From an uncultured Desulfobacter sp. (GTDB lineage: Bacteria > Desulfobacterota > Desulfobacteria > Desulfobacterales > Desulfobacteraceae), in assembly GCF_963677125.1 (NCBI RefSeq), contig NZ_OY781882.1, forward strand, positions 63,501 to 127,500: a stretch of 64,000 nt of DNA, given 5' to 3'. Within the stretch, counting starts at the first letter, position 1. Each line of letters begins with the position of its first letter. The notes under the pieces are model-generated. The model was not told where the DNA came from. It did no database searches and saw only the letters and a list, made by a program, of their open reading frames with translations. Positions 51,451 through 60,759 of this stretch are shown here, piece by piece. Both the position numbers and the translations under genes were made by a program.

Positions 51451-53316
51451 GTGGGCGCAATTAAAGAAAATTCAGACAGGGAATGGATCAAGCATCGATA
51501 TATAGGGGCAGGGTTGTGCCTTGTTTTTATTTTTGGTGTTCTTTTTTTAAGGTTGGTTTATCTTCAGATGATTCGCGGTGAAGAGTATCGGCGGTTGTCT
51601 ATGACCAATTGTGTCCGACTCAAAAGCATAAAATCTTCTAGGGGATTGATTTATGACCGCAATCACAACCTTCTTGTGGACAATCGCCCGGCCTTTGACC
51701 TGACCATTGTTCTGGAGGATGCTAAACCCCTTGAGAAGACACTTGAGCGTTTGGCAGAACTAACTGGCGATTCTTGTGAAGAGCTGATGGCAACCATAAA
51801 AAAAGCAGGGAGATCTGCCTTTTATAAACCACTTGTTCTTAAGCGAGATATAACAAGGGATTTGCTTGCGGTTATAGAGGCCCATCAGTTTGATCTGCCG
51901 GGTATCCACATTGATATTGAACCGACCAGAAATTATATCCATAAAAAAACGGCCGCTCACCTTATCGGCTATCTTGGTGAGATCAATAAAGATGAACTGG
52001 CATCCGGGAAATTTCCCAACGTCCGGTCCGGCGATTCCATTGGACGGTACGGGGTTGAAAAAAGTTTTGAGGCGGATCTGCAGGGCAAGCGGGGAGGGCA
52101 CCAGGTCGAAGTGGACGTAAACGGCCGGGTGATAAAGATACTCAAAACTGTAGAGCCGGTTTCCGGAAAGGATCTGGTTCTGACAATGGATCTGGCACTT
52201 CAACAAACAGCCGAAAAAATGTTGGGGGAGAACGACGGAGCTGTTGTGGCGCTTGATCCCTCAAACGGGGATGTTCTGGTGATGGCATCGTCGCCCAGTT
52301 TTGACCAGAATGATTTTATTGGCGGAATCTCTAGTAAAAAATGGCAGCTTCTAAGGGATGATCCGGGCAGACCTATGAATAACAAGGCCATTCAGGCAGA
52401 GTATCCCCCGGCATCCACATATAAAACGATTACGGCCCTGGCCGGACTTGAAGAAAAGGTGATTGATAGGAATTCCACCTTTTTTTGTCCGGGGTTCTAT
52501 AAGTTTGGCAACCGGCGTTATCACTGCTGGAACAAGTATGGACATGGTAATTTAAACGTTGTGGATGCCATTGCACAATCCTGCGATGTATTTTTTTATC
52601 AAACCGGCGAAAAACTTGGCGTTGATGCCCTGGCAAGGTATGCCTATGGCTCTGGTCTTGGGCGGTTAACCGGTATTCGTCTGGCCCACGAACGCCCCGG
52701 ATTGATCCCCACATCTGCGTGGAAAAAAAAGCGATTCAAGGAACCCTGGCAGGCCGGTGAAACTTTGTCCATCAGTATCGGACAGGGGTTTAATCTGGTT
52801 ACTCCCTTGCAGATGGCCGTGTTCATTTCTGCTGTAGGGAATAACGGCACCCTTTATCGGCCAAGGCTTGTCAAATCCGTTCAAGATGCGAAGGGGCAAA
52901 TGATTCGAGAAATTGAGCCTGAAATTACCGGTGGGTTGCCGGCTTCTAAAAATAATTTGGCCATTGTCAGAGAAGGATTGTTAAAAGTTGTTCACGGTAA
53001 CCGCGGCACTGCCCGGCGCATCCGTCTTCCCGGTATTGAAATCGCCGGGAAAACCGGTACGGCACAGGTGTTTTCCCGCAAAGCCGGGGAGAAGTTCAAT
53101 AATAAAAAATTGAAGCGTACTCTCCAGGATCACGCCTGGTTTGTCTGTTATGCGCCGGCCCAGGACCCTAAAATTGCCATTGCCGTAATCATTGAGCATG
53201 GCGAGCATGGCTCGAGTGCCGCTGCCCCCGTTGCAAAAGAGTTGATCCATGCCTATCTTGGGGACCCTCAAGTTCCAACAGCCCTGGTTAAGGAAGATCA
53301 GGCACATGTGGAGTAA
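51451..53316 (+). CDS. mrdA: Penicillin-binding protein 2 (transpeptidase, elongasome)
   Basis: 621 residues. The start is GTG 51451, just after the mreD stop, with AGGGGGT upstream. One anchor helix (about 16-38), a pedestal domain (SSRGLIYDRNHNLL, RNYIHKKTAAHLIGYLGEI), and the transpeptidase with S322-T-Y-K325 (SxxK) in PPASTYKTITALAGL, the SxN-type motif at AQSCDVFFYQTG, and KTG in IAGKTGTAQVF. It crosslinks lateral wall peptidoglycan with RodA. mrdA is followed 5 nt later by rodA. Confidence 0.96.
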   Translation: MGAIKENSDREWIKHRYIGAGLCLVFIFGVLFLRLVYLQMIRGEEYRRLSMTNCVRLKSIKSSRGLIYDRNHNLLVDNRPAFDLTIVLEDAKPLEKTLERLAELTGDSCEELMATIKKAGRSAFYKPLVLKRDITRDLLAVIEAHQFDLPGIHIDIEPTRNYIHKKTAAHLIGYLGEINKDELASGKFPNVRSGDSIGRYGVEKSFEADLQGKRGGHQVEVDVNGRVIKILKTVEPVSGKDLVLTMDLALQQTAEKMLGENDGAVVALDPSNGDVLVMASSPSFDQNDFIGGISSKKWQLLRDDPGRPMNNKAIQAEYPPASTYKTITALAGLEEKVIDRNSTFFCPGFYKFGNRRYHCWNKYGHGNLNVVDAIAQSCDVFFYQTGEKLGVDALARYAYGSGLGRLTGIRLAHERPGLIPTSAWKKKRFKEPWQAGETLSISIGQGFNLVTPLQMAVFISAVGNNGTLYRPRLVKSVQDAKGQMIREIEPEITGGLPASKNNLAIVREGLLKVVHGNRGTARRIRLPGIEIAGKTGTAQVFSRKAGEKFNNKKLKRTLQDHAWFVCYAPAQDPKIAIAVIIEHGEHGSSAAAPVAKELIHAYLGDPQVPTALVKEDQAHVE

Positions 53317-53321
53317 AAAAA

Positions 53322-54431
53322 ATGTTTGACCGCCGTCTCGTATCAAATTTTGACTGGGGATTTCTTTTACTTATATTTTTTATTTGTATTCTGGGATTAA
53401 CTATCCTTTATTCGGCGGTAACAGCCGGATACGCAGGGATGGCTTTGCATCCCCTTTTTAAAAAACAGGTTGTCTGGCTTTGTGTCGGGTTTGCCATCAT
53501 GATGGGCTGCCTGGTCATCGATTTTAAAGAGTTTGCCAAACTGCACCTGCTTATCTATGCCGCATGTGTTGGGCTTTTGATTGCGACCTGGCTTGTAGGG
53601 CATACCGGCGGCGGCTCCCAGCGCTGGCTGGTATTAGGTCCTGTTCGGATTCAGACCTCTGAATTGATGAAAATTTCTTTGATCATCAGCTTGGCTTCGG
53701 TTTATGCAGACAGTATCAGTCCTGAAGGTTTGGGGTTCAGGCATTTAATCAAACCGGCAATTTTATGTATTATTCCTTTTGGCCTCATCGTTATCCAGCC
53801 GGATTTGGGTACAGGGCTTTTGCTTTTGCTCATTGCCGGCTGTCTCACTTTATTTGTAAAGGTCGAAAAAAAAGTTGTGTTCATTCTGGGGGTTGTTGGC
53901 GTTTTCCTGGTTCCGCTTGTCTGGTTTTTCGGACTTAAGGATTATCAGAGAGATAGGATTTTAACCTTTTTAAATCCTGAACGGGACCCCCTTGGCGCAG
54001 GGTATCACATCATCCAGTCAAAAATTGCTATCGGTTCGGGTATGCTTACCGGTAAAGGATTTCTCCATGGAACCCAGAATGCTTTGAATTTTTTGCCTGA
54101 ACAACATACGGATTTTATTCTTTCCGTGCTGGCCGAAGAATGGGGGCTTGCGGGGTGTGCTGTTCTGCTGAGTCTCTATTTTATTTTGCTGTTTTGGGGG
54201 TTGAATATTTCTTATAATTGCCGGAATATGTTTGGCTCCCTATTGGCTATGGGGGTTACCATTATGATTTTTTGGCAAATTTTTATCAATATAGGTATGG
54301 TGATGGGATTGATGCCGGTGGTTGGCGTACCTTTGCCATTGGTTTCTTATGGGGGGTCCTCGGTTGTTACTAATATGGTTGGTTTTGGTATTTTGCTGAA
54401 TATTAGCATGCGAAAGTTTAACACTGCCTAA
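53322..54431 (+). CDS. rodA: Peptidoglycan polymerase RodA (SEDS)
   Basis: 369 residues with about ten helices. SEDS signatures: GGGSQRWLVLGPVRIQTSEL, HIIQSKIAIGSGMLTGKG, LPEQHTDFILSVLAEEWG, and PLPLVSYGGSSVVTNM at the end. It polymerises glycan strands from lipid II with PBP2. Last gene of the shape cluster; a 250-nt gap with no gene follows. Confidence 0.96.
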   Translation: MFDRRLVSNFDWGFLLLIFFICILGLTILYSAVTAGYAGMALHPLFKKQVVWLCVGFAIMMGCLVIDFKEFAKLHLLIYAACVGLLIATWLVGHTGGGSQRWLVLGPVRIQTSELMKISLIISLASVYADSISPEGLGFRHLIKPAILCIIPFGLIVIQPDLGTGLLLLLIAGCLTLFVKVEKKVVFILGVVGVFLVPLVWFFGLKDYQRDRILTFLNPERDPLGAGYHIIQSKIAIGSGMLTGKGFLHGTQNALNFLPEQHTDFILSVLAEEWGLAGCAVLLSLYFILLFWGLNISYNCRNMFGSLLAMGVTIMIFWQIFINIGMVMGLMPVVGVPLPLVSYGGSSVVTNMVGFGILLNISMRKFNTA

Positions 54432-54606
54432 ATTTCCTCTAATTTTTTGAATATTCTAAACCGCTAAAAAATGATTTTGTTCAACAAGATTTCAATATAA
54501 TAAGGCATACTATAGTTGGACAAAATCCATATTTATAATTGCTGCATTCTGTGTTGACAAAAGGCTTGCTGGATGGTACTCAAGTCTCGGTCATTCTAAG
54601 CATTTA

Positions 54607-54630
54607 GGCTGAATTCGAGCGTTTTCAGCC
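54607..54630 (+). other. Leader hairpin before the ATP synthase genes
   Basis: GGCTGAA and TTCAGCC form a 7-bp stem with a 10-nt loop, 54 nt before the atpF' ATG. A possible -35 TTGACA is at 54554-54559, but the -10 at the proper distance (TACTCA) is poor. The hairpin may be a leader structure. Confidence 0.35.
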
Positions 54631-54683
54631 AATAGGATATAAGTAGTTGATTTTTTGTAATTATTAACTGGTGGAGGAATTTT

Positions 54684-55115
54684 ATGATAACTGTGATTCC
54701 TGATATATCAGCGGTATATCAGATGGTCAATTTTCTTGTCCTGCTATTCCTCCTCAACCTGGTTCTGTACAAACCCATTCGAAAGGTCATTCTCGAAAGA
54801 AAAGCCAAGGTCGGCACCTTAAATTCAGGTGTTGAAACAGCCTCGGCTAATCTTGAGAAACAAAAGGATGATTATAAGGAAGGGTTAAAACAGGCAAGGG
54901 GTGAAGGCCTCAAACACAAAGAGGTATTCATCGAGGAGGCGTCTGCTCAGGAGAAGGAGATTATTACCCGGATCAATCAGAAAGCGCAGGCTAACTTTGC
55001 CCAAATCAAGGCACAGGTGGCTGAAGAAACCGAACAGGCCCGCAAAGCGCTTGAGGCTGAGGTTGAGGTGTATGCCAAAGCCATCGGCGAAAAGATTCTT
55101 GGGAGGGCATGTTAA
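54684..55115 (+). CDS. atpF': F1Fo ATP synthase subunit b'
   Basis: 143 residues. N-terminal membrane helix (about 10-30; FLVLLFLLNLVLYKPI) followed by a long charged coiled coil. A GGAGG box precedes the ATG. In organisms with two different b-type subunits, b' and b form a heterodimeric peripheral stalk. First gene of the cluster, overlapping atpF by 1 nt. Confidence 0.93.
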   Translation: MITVIPDISAVYQMVNFLVLLFLLNLVLYKPIRKVILERKAKVGTLNSGVETASANLEKQKDDYKEGLKQARGEGLKHKEVFIEEASAQEKEIITRINQKAQANFAQIKAQVAEETEQARKALEAEVEVYAKAIGEKILGRAC

Positions 55116-55714
55116 TGAAAAACGTTAATTGGAAAAAACACCTTAAAGTTTCCGCAACTGTCGTGGCTCTTGTGGCTGGTGCGACAGTGGTCTGGGCTTC
55201 CGGTGGCGGTCACGGTGAAGCAGCTCATGCAAGTCATAACGTGTGGCACGATGTTGATACCTGGAAGGTGCTCAACTTTGTTGTGCTTGCGCTTGGCTGC
55301 TTTTTCATCGCTAAGAAACCGGTGGCGCAGTTCTTTTCTTCCCGTACGAAGGGGATAGAAGAAGAGTTGACAGACTTGGAACAGAAAAAAGCTGAAGCAG
55401 AGAGAAAACTTGCCGAATATGAAACCCGGTTTAGAAATCTTGAACAGGAATCTGAACAGATTGTTGAGGATTATATCAAACAGGGCGAAGAGGCCAAGAA
55501 AAGAATCATTGCAGAGGCTGAAGCTCAGGCTGAAAAACTCGAAGATATGGCGAAACGCAATATCGAACAAGAGTTCAAGGCCGCAAAAACGCTTCTTAAG
55601 CAGGAGGTTGTGGGTCGTGCTATGGAGCAGGCAGAGGCACTCATTAAAAAATCCATCACGACCCAGGATCAGAACCGTCTGGTCGATGAATACTTGAAAA
55701 AGGTGGAGGCATAA
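55115..55714 (+). CDS. atpF: F1Fo ATP synthase subunit b
   Basis: 199 residues from ATG 55115 (GGGAGG 8 nt upstream; ATG 55109 is too close). Unusual N-terminus: a signal-peptide-like stretch (about 10-28, ending VWAS), then a Gly/His-rich segment (GGGHGEAAHASH). The true membrane helix VLNFVVLALGCFFIAKKPV follows at about 50-70, then a long coiled coil. The first hydrophobic stretch may be cleaved or may form an extra helix. Confidence 0.9.
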   Translation: MKNVNWKKHLKVSATVVALVAGATVVWASGGGHGEAAHASHNVWHDVDTWKVLNFVVLALGCFFIAKKPVAQFFSSRTKGIEEELTDLEQKKAEAERKLAEYETRFRNLEQESEQIVEDYIKQGEEAKKRIIAEAEAQAEKLEDMAKRNIEQEFKAAKTLLKQEVVGRAMEQAEALIKKSITTQDQNRLVDEYLKKVEA

Positions 55715-56265
55715 TGAAGAATCTCGCAGTTTCAAGGCGTTATGCCAAGGCATTGATTTTGATAGGCCAGGAGGATGGCCAGGCGGAAGGGTACAACAAC
55801 GAGCTTTCCGCAATGGTTGGGCTGTTAGACTCCAATGAGGGTTTTGAACAGGCCCTCATCAATCCGTTAATTGGAAAAACTGATCGTAAAAAGCTTCTTG
55901 ATGCAGTCATCGCTTCTGCAGGCTTTTCAAAAGTGATGAATTCTTTTTTGTCCTTGCTTTTTGATAAAGGCAGAATCAGTTTTCTTAGAGATATTGCGAC
56001 TTATTACAGCACCATGGCTGATGAACTTAAAGGTGTTGTCAAGGCTAGTGTTGTGGCTGCCACAAACTTGTCCAAGACAAACATTAATAAAATTCAAAAG
56101 TCGTTGTCTCAGAAAACCGGTAAAACTGTTGTGCTTGATGTACAAAAGGATTCAAGCCTTATTGGCGGTATCATCACAAAAATCGGCGATCTTGTTCTTG
56201 ACGGCAGCGTAAAAACCCAGCTGATCAATATGAGGGAAACTTTAAAAAAAGGTGAGAGTTTATAA
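55714..56265 (+). CDS. atpH: F1Fo ATP synthase subunit delta
   Basis: 183 residues. Delta/OSCP motifs: AVSRRYAKALILIGQEDG at the N-terminus and DSSLIGGIITKIGDLVLDGSVKTQL near the C-terminus. It links the stalk to the alpha3beta3 head. It overlaps atpF and atpA by 1 nt each. Confidence 0.93.
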   Translation: MKNLAVSRRYAKALILIGQEDGQAEGYNNELSAMVGLLDSNEGFEQALINPLIGKTDRKKLLDAVIASAGFSKVMNSFLSLLFDKGRISFLRDIATYYSTMADELKGVVKASVVAATNLSKTNINKIQKSLSQKTGKTVVLDVQKDSSLIGGIITKIGDLVLDGSVKTQLINMRETLKKGESL

Positions 56266-57779
56266 TGGAAATTAAAGCAGAAGAAATAAGCCAGATAATC
56301 AAAGATCAAATTAAAGGGTTTGATGCACAGGTTGATCTGAGCGAAACAGGTGTTGTTCTATCTGCGGGTGACGGTATTGCCCGTGTTTATGGTCTGGAAA
56401 AAGTAAAAGCCATGGAACTGGTTGAGTTTCCCGGTGGTATTCTTGGGCTGGCACTTAACCTTGAAGAAGACAACGTCGGTGTCGCTATTCTTGGTGATGA
56501 CAAAGTCATCAAAGAAGGCGATATGGTTAAAAGAACCGACCGTATCGCTTCCGTTCCCGTTGGCGAAGCACTGCTGGGCCGTGTTGTAACCACCACTGGT
56601 GAACCTGTTGACGGCAAAGGTCCCATCGCTTCTGATACATTTATGAACATGGAACTGGTTGCCCCTGGCGTTATTGCAAGAAAAGGTGTTCACGAACCCT
56701 GCTACACCGGTTCTAAAGCAGTTGACGGTATGACCCCTGTTGGTCGCGGTCAACGTGAGCTGATCATTGGTGACCGTCAGATTGGTAAAACAGCTGTTGC
56801 AGTTGACGCCATCATCGCTCAGAAAGAAAGCGGCATTAAATGTATCTATGTTGCCTGCGGCCAGAAAAAATCTACGGTTGCCCAGGTGGTTGCTGCCCTT
56901 GAAGAACATGGCGCAATGGAATATACCACCGTTGTTGTGGCCTCCGCTTCTGAATCTGCAGCTATGCAGTATCTGGCTCCCTATGCCGGTTGCGCCATGG
57001 GCGAATACTTCCGCGATAAAGGCGAACATTCCCTGATCATCTATGATGACCTTTCAAAACAGGCTGCCGCTTACCGTCAGGTATCTCTGCTGCTTAGACG
57101 TCCGCCCGGACGTGAAGCGTTCCCCGGCGATATTTTCTACAACCACAGCCGTCTGCTCGAACGTTCCGCCAAAATGAGTGATGAGCTTGGTGCCGGTTCT
57201 TTGACCGCACTTCCCATCATTGAAACCCAGGAAGGTGACGTGTCTGCATTTATTCCCACCAACGTTATCTCCATTACCGACGGCCAGATTTTCCTTGACA
57301 AGGACCTTTTCTTTGCCGGTATCCGTCCGGCTATTGATGTTGGTTTGTCTGTATCCCGCGTTGGTGGTGCAGCCCAGGTTAAAGCCATGAAACAGGTAGC
57401 AGGGACCCTGCGTCTGGATCTTGCCCAGTACAGAGAGCTCGAAGCCTTTGCCGCTTTCGGTTCTGACCTTGATGCCGCAACCCAAAAACAGTTGACCCGT
57501 GGTGAAAGACTCGTTGAGCTGCTCAAACAGCCCCAGTACCAGCCGCTTCCCATGTACAAGCAGGTAACTGTTCTTTATGCCGGCACCAAAGGATATCTGG
57601 ATGCATACCCCAAAGAAGCAGTTCCTGCCTATGAGGCTGGATTGTATGAATTTGTGGAAAATCGTTATCCCGAAATTTTCACAGGCCTCAAAGAAAAAGA
57701 AAAAATTGATGACGAAATTGAGGCTAAGCTCAAAGAATGCCTTACAGCCTATGGCGAAGAATTTAAAACTACCCTGTAA
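56265..57779 (+). CDS. atpA: F1Fo ATP synthase subunit alpha
   Basis: 504 residues. P-loop GDRQIGKT (169-176, Ile instead of the usual Thr in GDRQTGKT), the DDLSKQAAAYRQVSLLLRRP segment, and SVSRVGGAAQVKAMK with the arginine finger. The non-catalytic alpha subunit of the head. The codon usage is visibly more biased (highly expressed) than in neighbouring genes. Confidence 0.97.
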   Translation: MEIKAEEISQIIKDQIKGFDAQVDLSETGVVLSAGDGIARVYGLEKVKAMELVEFPGGILGLALNLEEDNVGVAILGDDKVIKEGDMVKRTDRIASVPVGEALLGRVVTTTGEPVDGKGPIASDTFMNMELVAPGVIARKGVHEPCYTGSKAVDGMTPVGRGQRELIIGDRQIGKTAVAVDAIIAQKESGIKCIYVACGQKKSTVAQVVAALEEHGAMEYTTVVVASASESAAMQYLAPYAGCAMGEYFRDKGEHSLIIYDDLSKQAAAYRQVSLLLRRPPGREAFPGDIFYNHSRLLERSAKMSDELGAGSLTALPIIETQEGDVSAFIPTNVISITDGQIFLDKDLFFAGIRPAIDVGLSVSRVGGAAQVKAMKQVAGTLRLDLAQYRELEAFAAFGSDLDAATQKQLTRGERLVELLKQPQYQPLPMYKQVTVLYAGTKGYLDAYPKEAVPAYEAGLYEFVENRYPEIFTGLKEKEKIDDEIEAKLKECLTAYGEEFKTTL

Positions 57780-57844
57780 TTAAGGGCGAACTCTTCGGAT
57801 TTATTTATTTAAAATAATAATATATAGGCGCAAAGGTAGATCAT

Positions 57845-58744
57845 ATGGCAACATTAAAAGAAGTACAATCGAAAATAGTCAGTGTAAAAAAGACTAAACA
57901 GATTACCTCTGCCATGAAAATGGTCGCCACTTCAAGATTGCGCGGTTCCCAGAATGCCATGGAGGCATTTAAACCCTATGCCTCCAAATTTGCAGAAGTT
58001 CTGGGATCCATTGCCGGTAAATCAGGGGAGGGTGCTTCCCCTCTTTTGGTTGCCAAAGATGAAGTAAAAAAGGTGGCCCTACTCCTGTGTACATCAGACA
58101 GGGGTCTATGTGGTGGATTTAACATTAATTTGATCGATAAAGCTGAAAAAATGCTCAAAGCTGAGCTCAGCGGAAAAGAGGTCTCTTTTGTCTGCTATGG
58201 CAAAAAAGGCCGCGACTGGGCAAAAAAACAGGGCAAATCCATTGATGCTGAATATATCGGTGTCGTGGGCGGCAACGTTGATTTCTCAGTGGCTTCCGGT
58301 TCAGGGCAGACATTAATCAACAATTTCCTTGAAGGAAATGTGGATGAAGTATATCTGATCTATTCTGAATTTCAGGGTATGGCAAAACAGATCCCGACAG
58401 TTAAACAGATTCTTCCCATTCCATCTCTTGATGATGTGGTAGAAGAAGAAGCTGCGCCTGCAGACGATGATGGCTCTTTTCTGCCGGAACACATCTGTGA
58501 GCCCTCTTCCGATGCACTTTTGGGCGAAATGCTCCCCAAAAATGTTTTTATCCAGATATACGATGCACTGCTTCAAACCTCGACTTCCGAACATGCTGCC
58601 CGTATGCGGGCCATGGAAAATGCAACCAAGGCATGTTCAGATCTTGTGGACGAACTGCAGACCATATTCAACAAAACCCGTCAGGCAGGTATTACGTCAG
58701 ACCTTATGGATATTGTTGGTGGTGCCGAAGCCCTTAAGGGGTAA
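57845..58744 (+). CDS. atpG: F1Fo ATP synthase subunit gamma
   Basis: 299 residues. N-terminal helix KKTKQITSAMKMVATSRLRG and C-terminal helix MRAMENATKACSDLVDELQTI are the rotating coiled-coil arms. The middle (RGLCGGFNINLIDKAEKML) is the Rossmann-like part. Slightly longer than E. coli gamma because of an acidic insertion (about residue 200, EEEAAPADDDG). The ATG lies 65 nt after atpA. Confidence 0.95.
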   Translation: MATLKEVQSKIVSVKKTKQITSAMKMVATSRLRGSQNAMEAFKPYASKFAEVLGSIAGKSGEGASPLLVAKDEVKKVALLLCTSDRGLCGGFNINLIDKAEKMLKAELSGKEVSFVCYGKKGRDWAKKQGKSIDAEYIGVVGGNVDFSVASGSGQTLINNFLEGNVDEVYLIYSEFQGMAKQIPTVKQILPIPSLDDVVEEEAAPADDDGSFLPEHICEPSSDALLGEMLPKNVFIQIYDALLQTSTSEHAARMRAMENATKACSDLVDELQTIFNKTRQAGITSDLMDIVGGAEALKG

Positions 58745-58791
58745 TTGACTTTTAAGCAAGCATAGATAAAACAGCTTTATAGGAGAATAAA

Positions 58792-60198
58792 ATGGCTGAA
58801 AATATAGGTAAAATTTCACAGGTACTCGGCGCGGTTGTTGACGTTGAGTTCGAGCCCGGAAAACTTCCCCCGGTTCTTACCGCCCTGACTGTCACCAACC
58901 CCACCATTGGGGATATGGAAGATAATCTGGTTATCGAAGTGGCCCAGCATTTGGGTGACAATGTTGTTCGCTGCATCGGCATGGACGTAACCGACGGTCT
59001 TCAGCGTGGTATGGTAGTAAAAGACACCGGCAAACCAATTATGATGCCTGTTGGCGAAGCCTCTCTGGGTCGCGTTCTTAACGTTGTCGGCCGCCCGGTT
59101 GACGGTCTTGGCGATATCTCCCAAGACAAAATGCTTCCCATCCACAGACACGCTCCTGCTTTTACCGAGCAGGATACTACGGTTCGCGTTCTTGAAACCG
59201 GCGTAAAGGTTATCGACCTTCTGGTTCCCTTCCCCCGTGGCGGTAAAATGGGCATGTTCGGTGGTGCCGGTGTTGGTAAGACCGTTATCATGATGGAAAT
59301 GGTTAACAACATCGCTATGCAGCATGGTGGTATCTCCGTGTTTGGCGGTGTTGGTGAAAGAACACGTGAAGGTAACGACCTTTACCACGAAATGAAAGAT
59401 TCAGGCGTTCTTCCCAAATGTGCTCTGGTTTATGGTCAGATGACTGAACCTCCCGGAGCCCGCGCGCGTGTTGCGCTGTCCGCTTTGACTTGTGCTGAAT
59501 ATTTCCGTGATGAAGAGGGCCAGGACGTGCTTCTCTTTGTTGATAACATCTTCCGTTTCACCCAGGCCGGTGCTGAGGTATCTGCAACTCTAGGTCGTAT
59601 GCCGTCTGCCGTTGGTTATCAGCCGACTCTCGCGGTTGACATGGGTGAGCTTCAGGAACGTATTACATCTACTGATAAAGGTTCCATTACTGCTGTTCAG
59701 TGCGTATACGTACCTGCCGATGACTTGACTGACCCTGCACCTGCAACTACTTTTGGTCATCTCGACGGAACCGTTGTTCTTTCCCGTCAGATTGCAGAGC
59801 TTGGTATCTATCCGGCCGTGGATCCGCTTGATTCCACGTCAAGAATTCTGGATGCCGCTTACATTGGTGACGATCATTATAACGTTGCCCGTGTTGTTCA
59901 GCAGACACTGCAAAAATACAAAGAACTCCAGGACATCATTGCCATTCTGGGTATGGACGAGCTGTCTGACGAAGATAAAATTACAGTACAGCGCGCCAGA
60001 AAACTTCAGAAGTTCCTGTCCCAGCCGTTCCATGTAGCTGAAACCTTTACCGGCATGCCTGGCATCTTCGTAAAGGTTGAAGATACGGTTCGGTCTTTCA
60101 AGGAAATCATCGAAGGTAAGCATGATGACCTTCCCGAAAATGCTTTCTATATGGTTGGGGCTATCGAAGACGCCATTGAAAAAGCCAAAGCTGAATAA
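58792..60198 (+). CDS. atpD: F1Fo ATP synthase subunit beta
   Basis: 468 residues with P-loop GGAGVGKT (157-164), catalytic Glu region GERTREGNDLYHEM, ALTCAEYFRDEEGQDVLLF (Walker B) and VDPLDSTSRIL. The catalytic subunit making ATP from ADP and Pi. AGGAGA precedes the ATG. Confidence 0.98.
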   Translation: MAENIGKISQVLGAVVDVEFEPGKLPPVLTALTVTNPTIGDMEDNLVIEVAQHLGDNVVRCIGMDVTDGLQRGMVVKDTGKPIMMPVGEASLGRVLNVVGRPVDGLGDISQDKMLPIHRHAPAFTEQDTTVRVLETGVKVIDLLVPFPRGGKMGMFGGAGVGKTVIMMEMVNNIAMQHGGISVFGGVGERTREGNDLYHEMKDSGVLPKCALVYGQMTEPPGARARVALSALTCAEYFRDEEGQDVLLFVDNIFRFTQAGAEVSATLGRMPSAVGYQPTLAVDMGELQERITSTDKGSITAVQCVYVPADDLTDPAPATTFGHLDGTVVLSRQIAELGIYPAVDPLDSTSRILDAAYIGDDHYNVARVVQQTLQKYKELQDIIAILGMDELSDEDKITVQRARKLQKFLSQPFHVAETFTGMPGIFVKVEDTVRSFKEIIEGKHDDLPENAFYMVGAIEDAIEKAKAE

Positions 60199-60216
60199 TA
60201 ATTCGGAGGTTGTATT

Positions 60217-60624
60217 ATGGCTGATCAATTTTTTCTTGAGGTGGTAACGCCGCAAAAGGCTATTGTCAGTGAAGAGATTAAGAGCATCTCAGCACCCGGC
60301 AGTGAAGGTGAATTCTGTGCCTTGAAAGGACATACAACCTTTCTGACCTCCTTGAAAGTCGGTGCGGTCCGTTATGAAGACGCAACCGGAAAAGAGACCA
60401 TTCTCTTTGTTAATAACGGATTTGCCGAAGTGCTTCCGGATAAGGTTACCATTCTTGCAGAATCGGCTGAGCGCCGTGAGGATATTAATCTTAGCCGGGC
60501 ACAAGAGGCCCAAAGTCGCGCGGAAAGACGTCTGAGCGACAAAGCTGCAGATACAGATATCGTTCGTGCTCAAGCTGCATTGCAGAGGGCTTTGTTCCGG
60601 ATTAAAGTTGCTGGAACAAATTAA
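60217..60624 (+). CDS. atpC: F1Fo ATP synthase subunit epsilon
   Basis: 135 residues. Beta-barrel domain (VVTPQKAIVSEEIKSISAPG, GEFCALKGHTTFLTSLKVGAV) and C-terminal helical hairpin (NLSRAQEAQSRAERRLSD). It inhibits ATP hydrolysis. Last gene of the cluster; a strong terminator follows. The Fo genes atpB (a) and atpE (c) are not in the window, as usual for split loci. Confidence 0.95.
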   Translation: MADQFFLEVVTPQKAIVSEEIKSISAPGSEGEFCALKGHTTFLTSLKVGAVRYEDATGKETILFVNNGFAEVLPDKVTILAESAERREDINLSRAQEAQSRAERRLSDKAADTDIVRAQAALQRALFRIKVAGTN

Positions 60625-60688
60625 TAAGATTGGCATGTCTAATGGTTAGATACCCATTGGATCTATGATGCCGAACAATACGAAGTAA

Positions 60689-60720
60689 AAAAGGGATGCC
60701 TTTCCGGCATCCCTTTTTGT
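60689..60720 (+). terminator. Terminator of the ATP synthase genes
   Basis: AAAGGGATGCC and GGCATCCCTTT form an 11-bp stem with a 5-nt loop (TTTCC) and a T-rich tail. It lies 65 nt after the atpC stop. Confidence 0.9.
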
Positions 60721-60759
60721 TTTTATCGCCTATATTTGTTAAATGATACAGAGGTGTAT

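Noticed and set aside
54554..54582. Sigma-70 promoter before atpF'
   Set aside because: The -35 is perfect but the -10 (TACTCA) has only two consensus bases; kept only as a remark in the leader hairpin entry.
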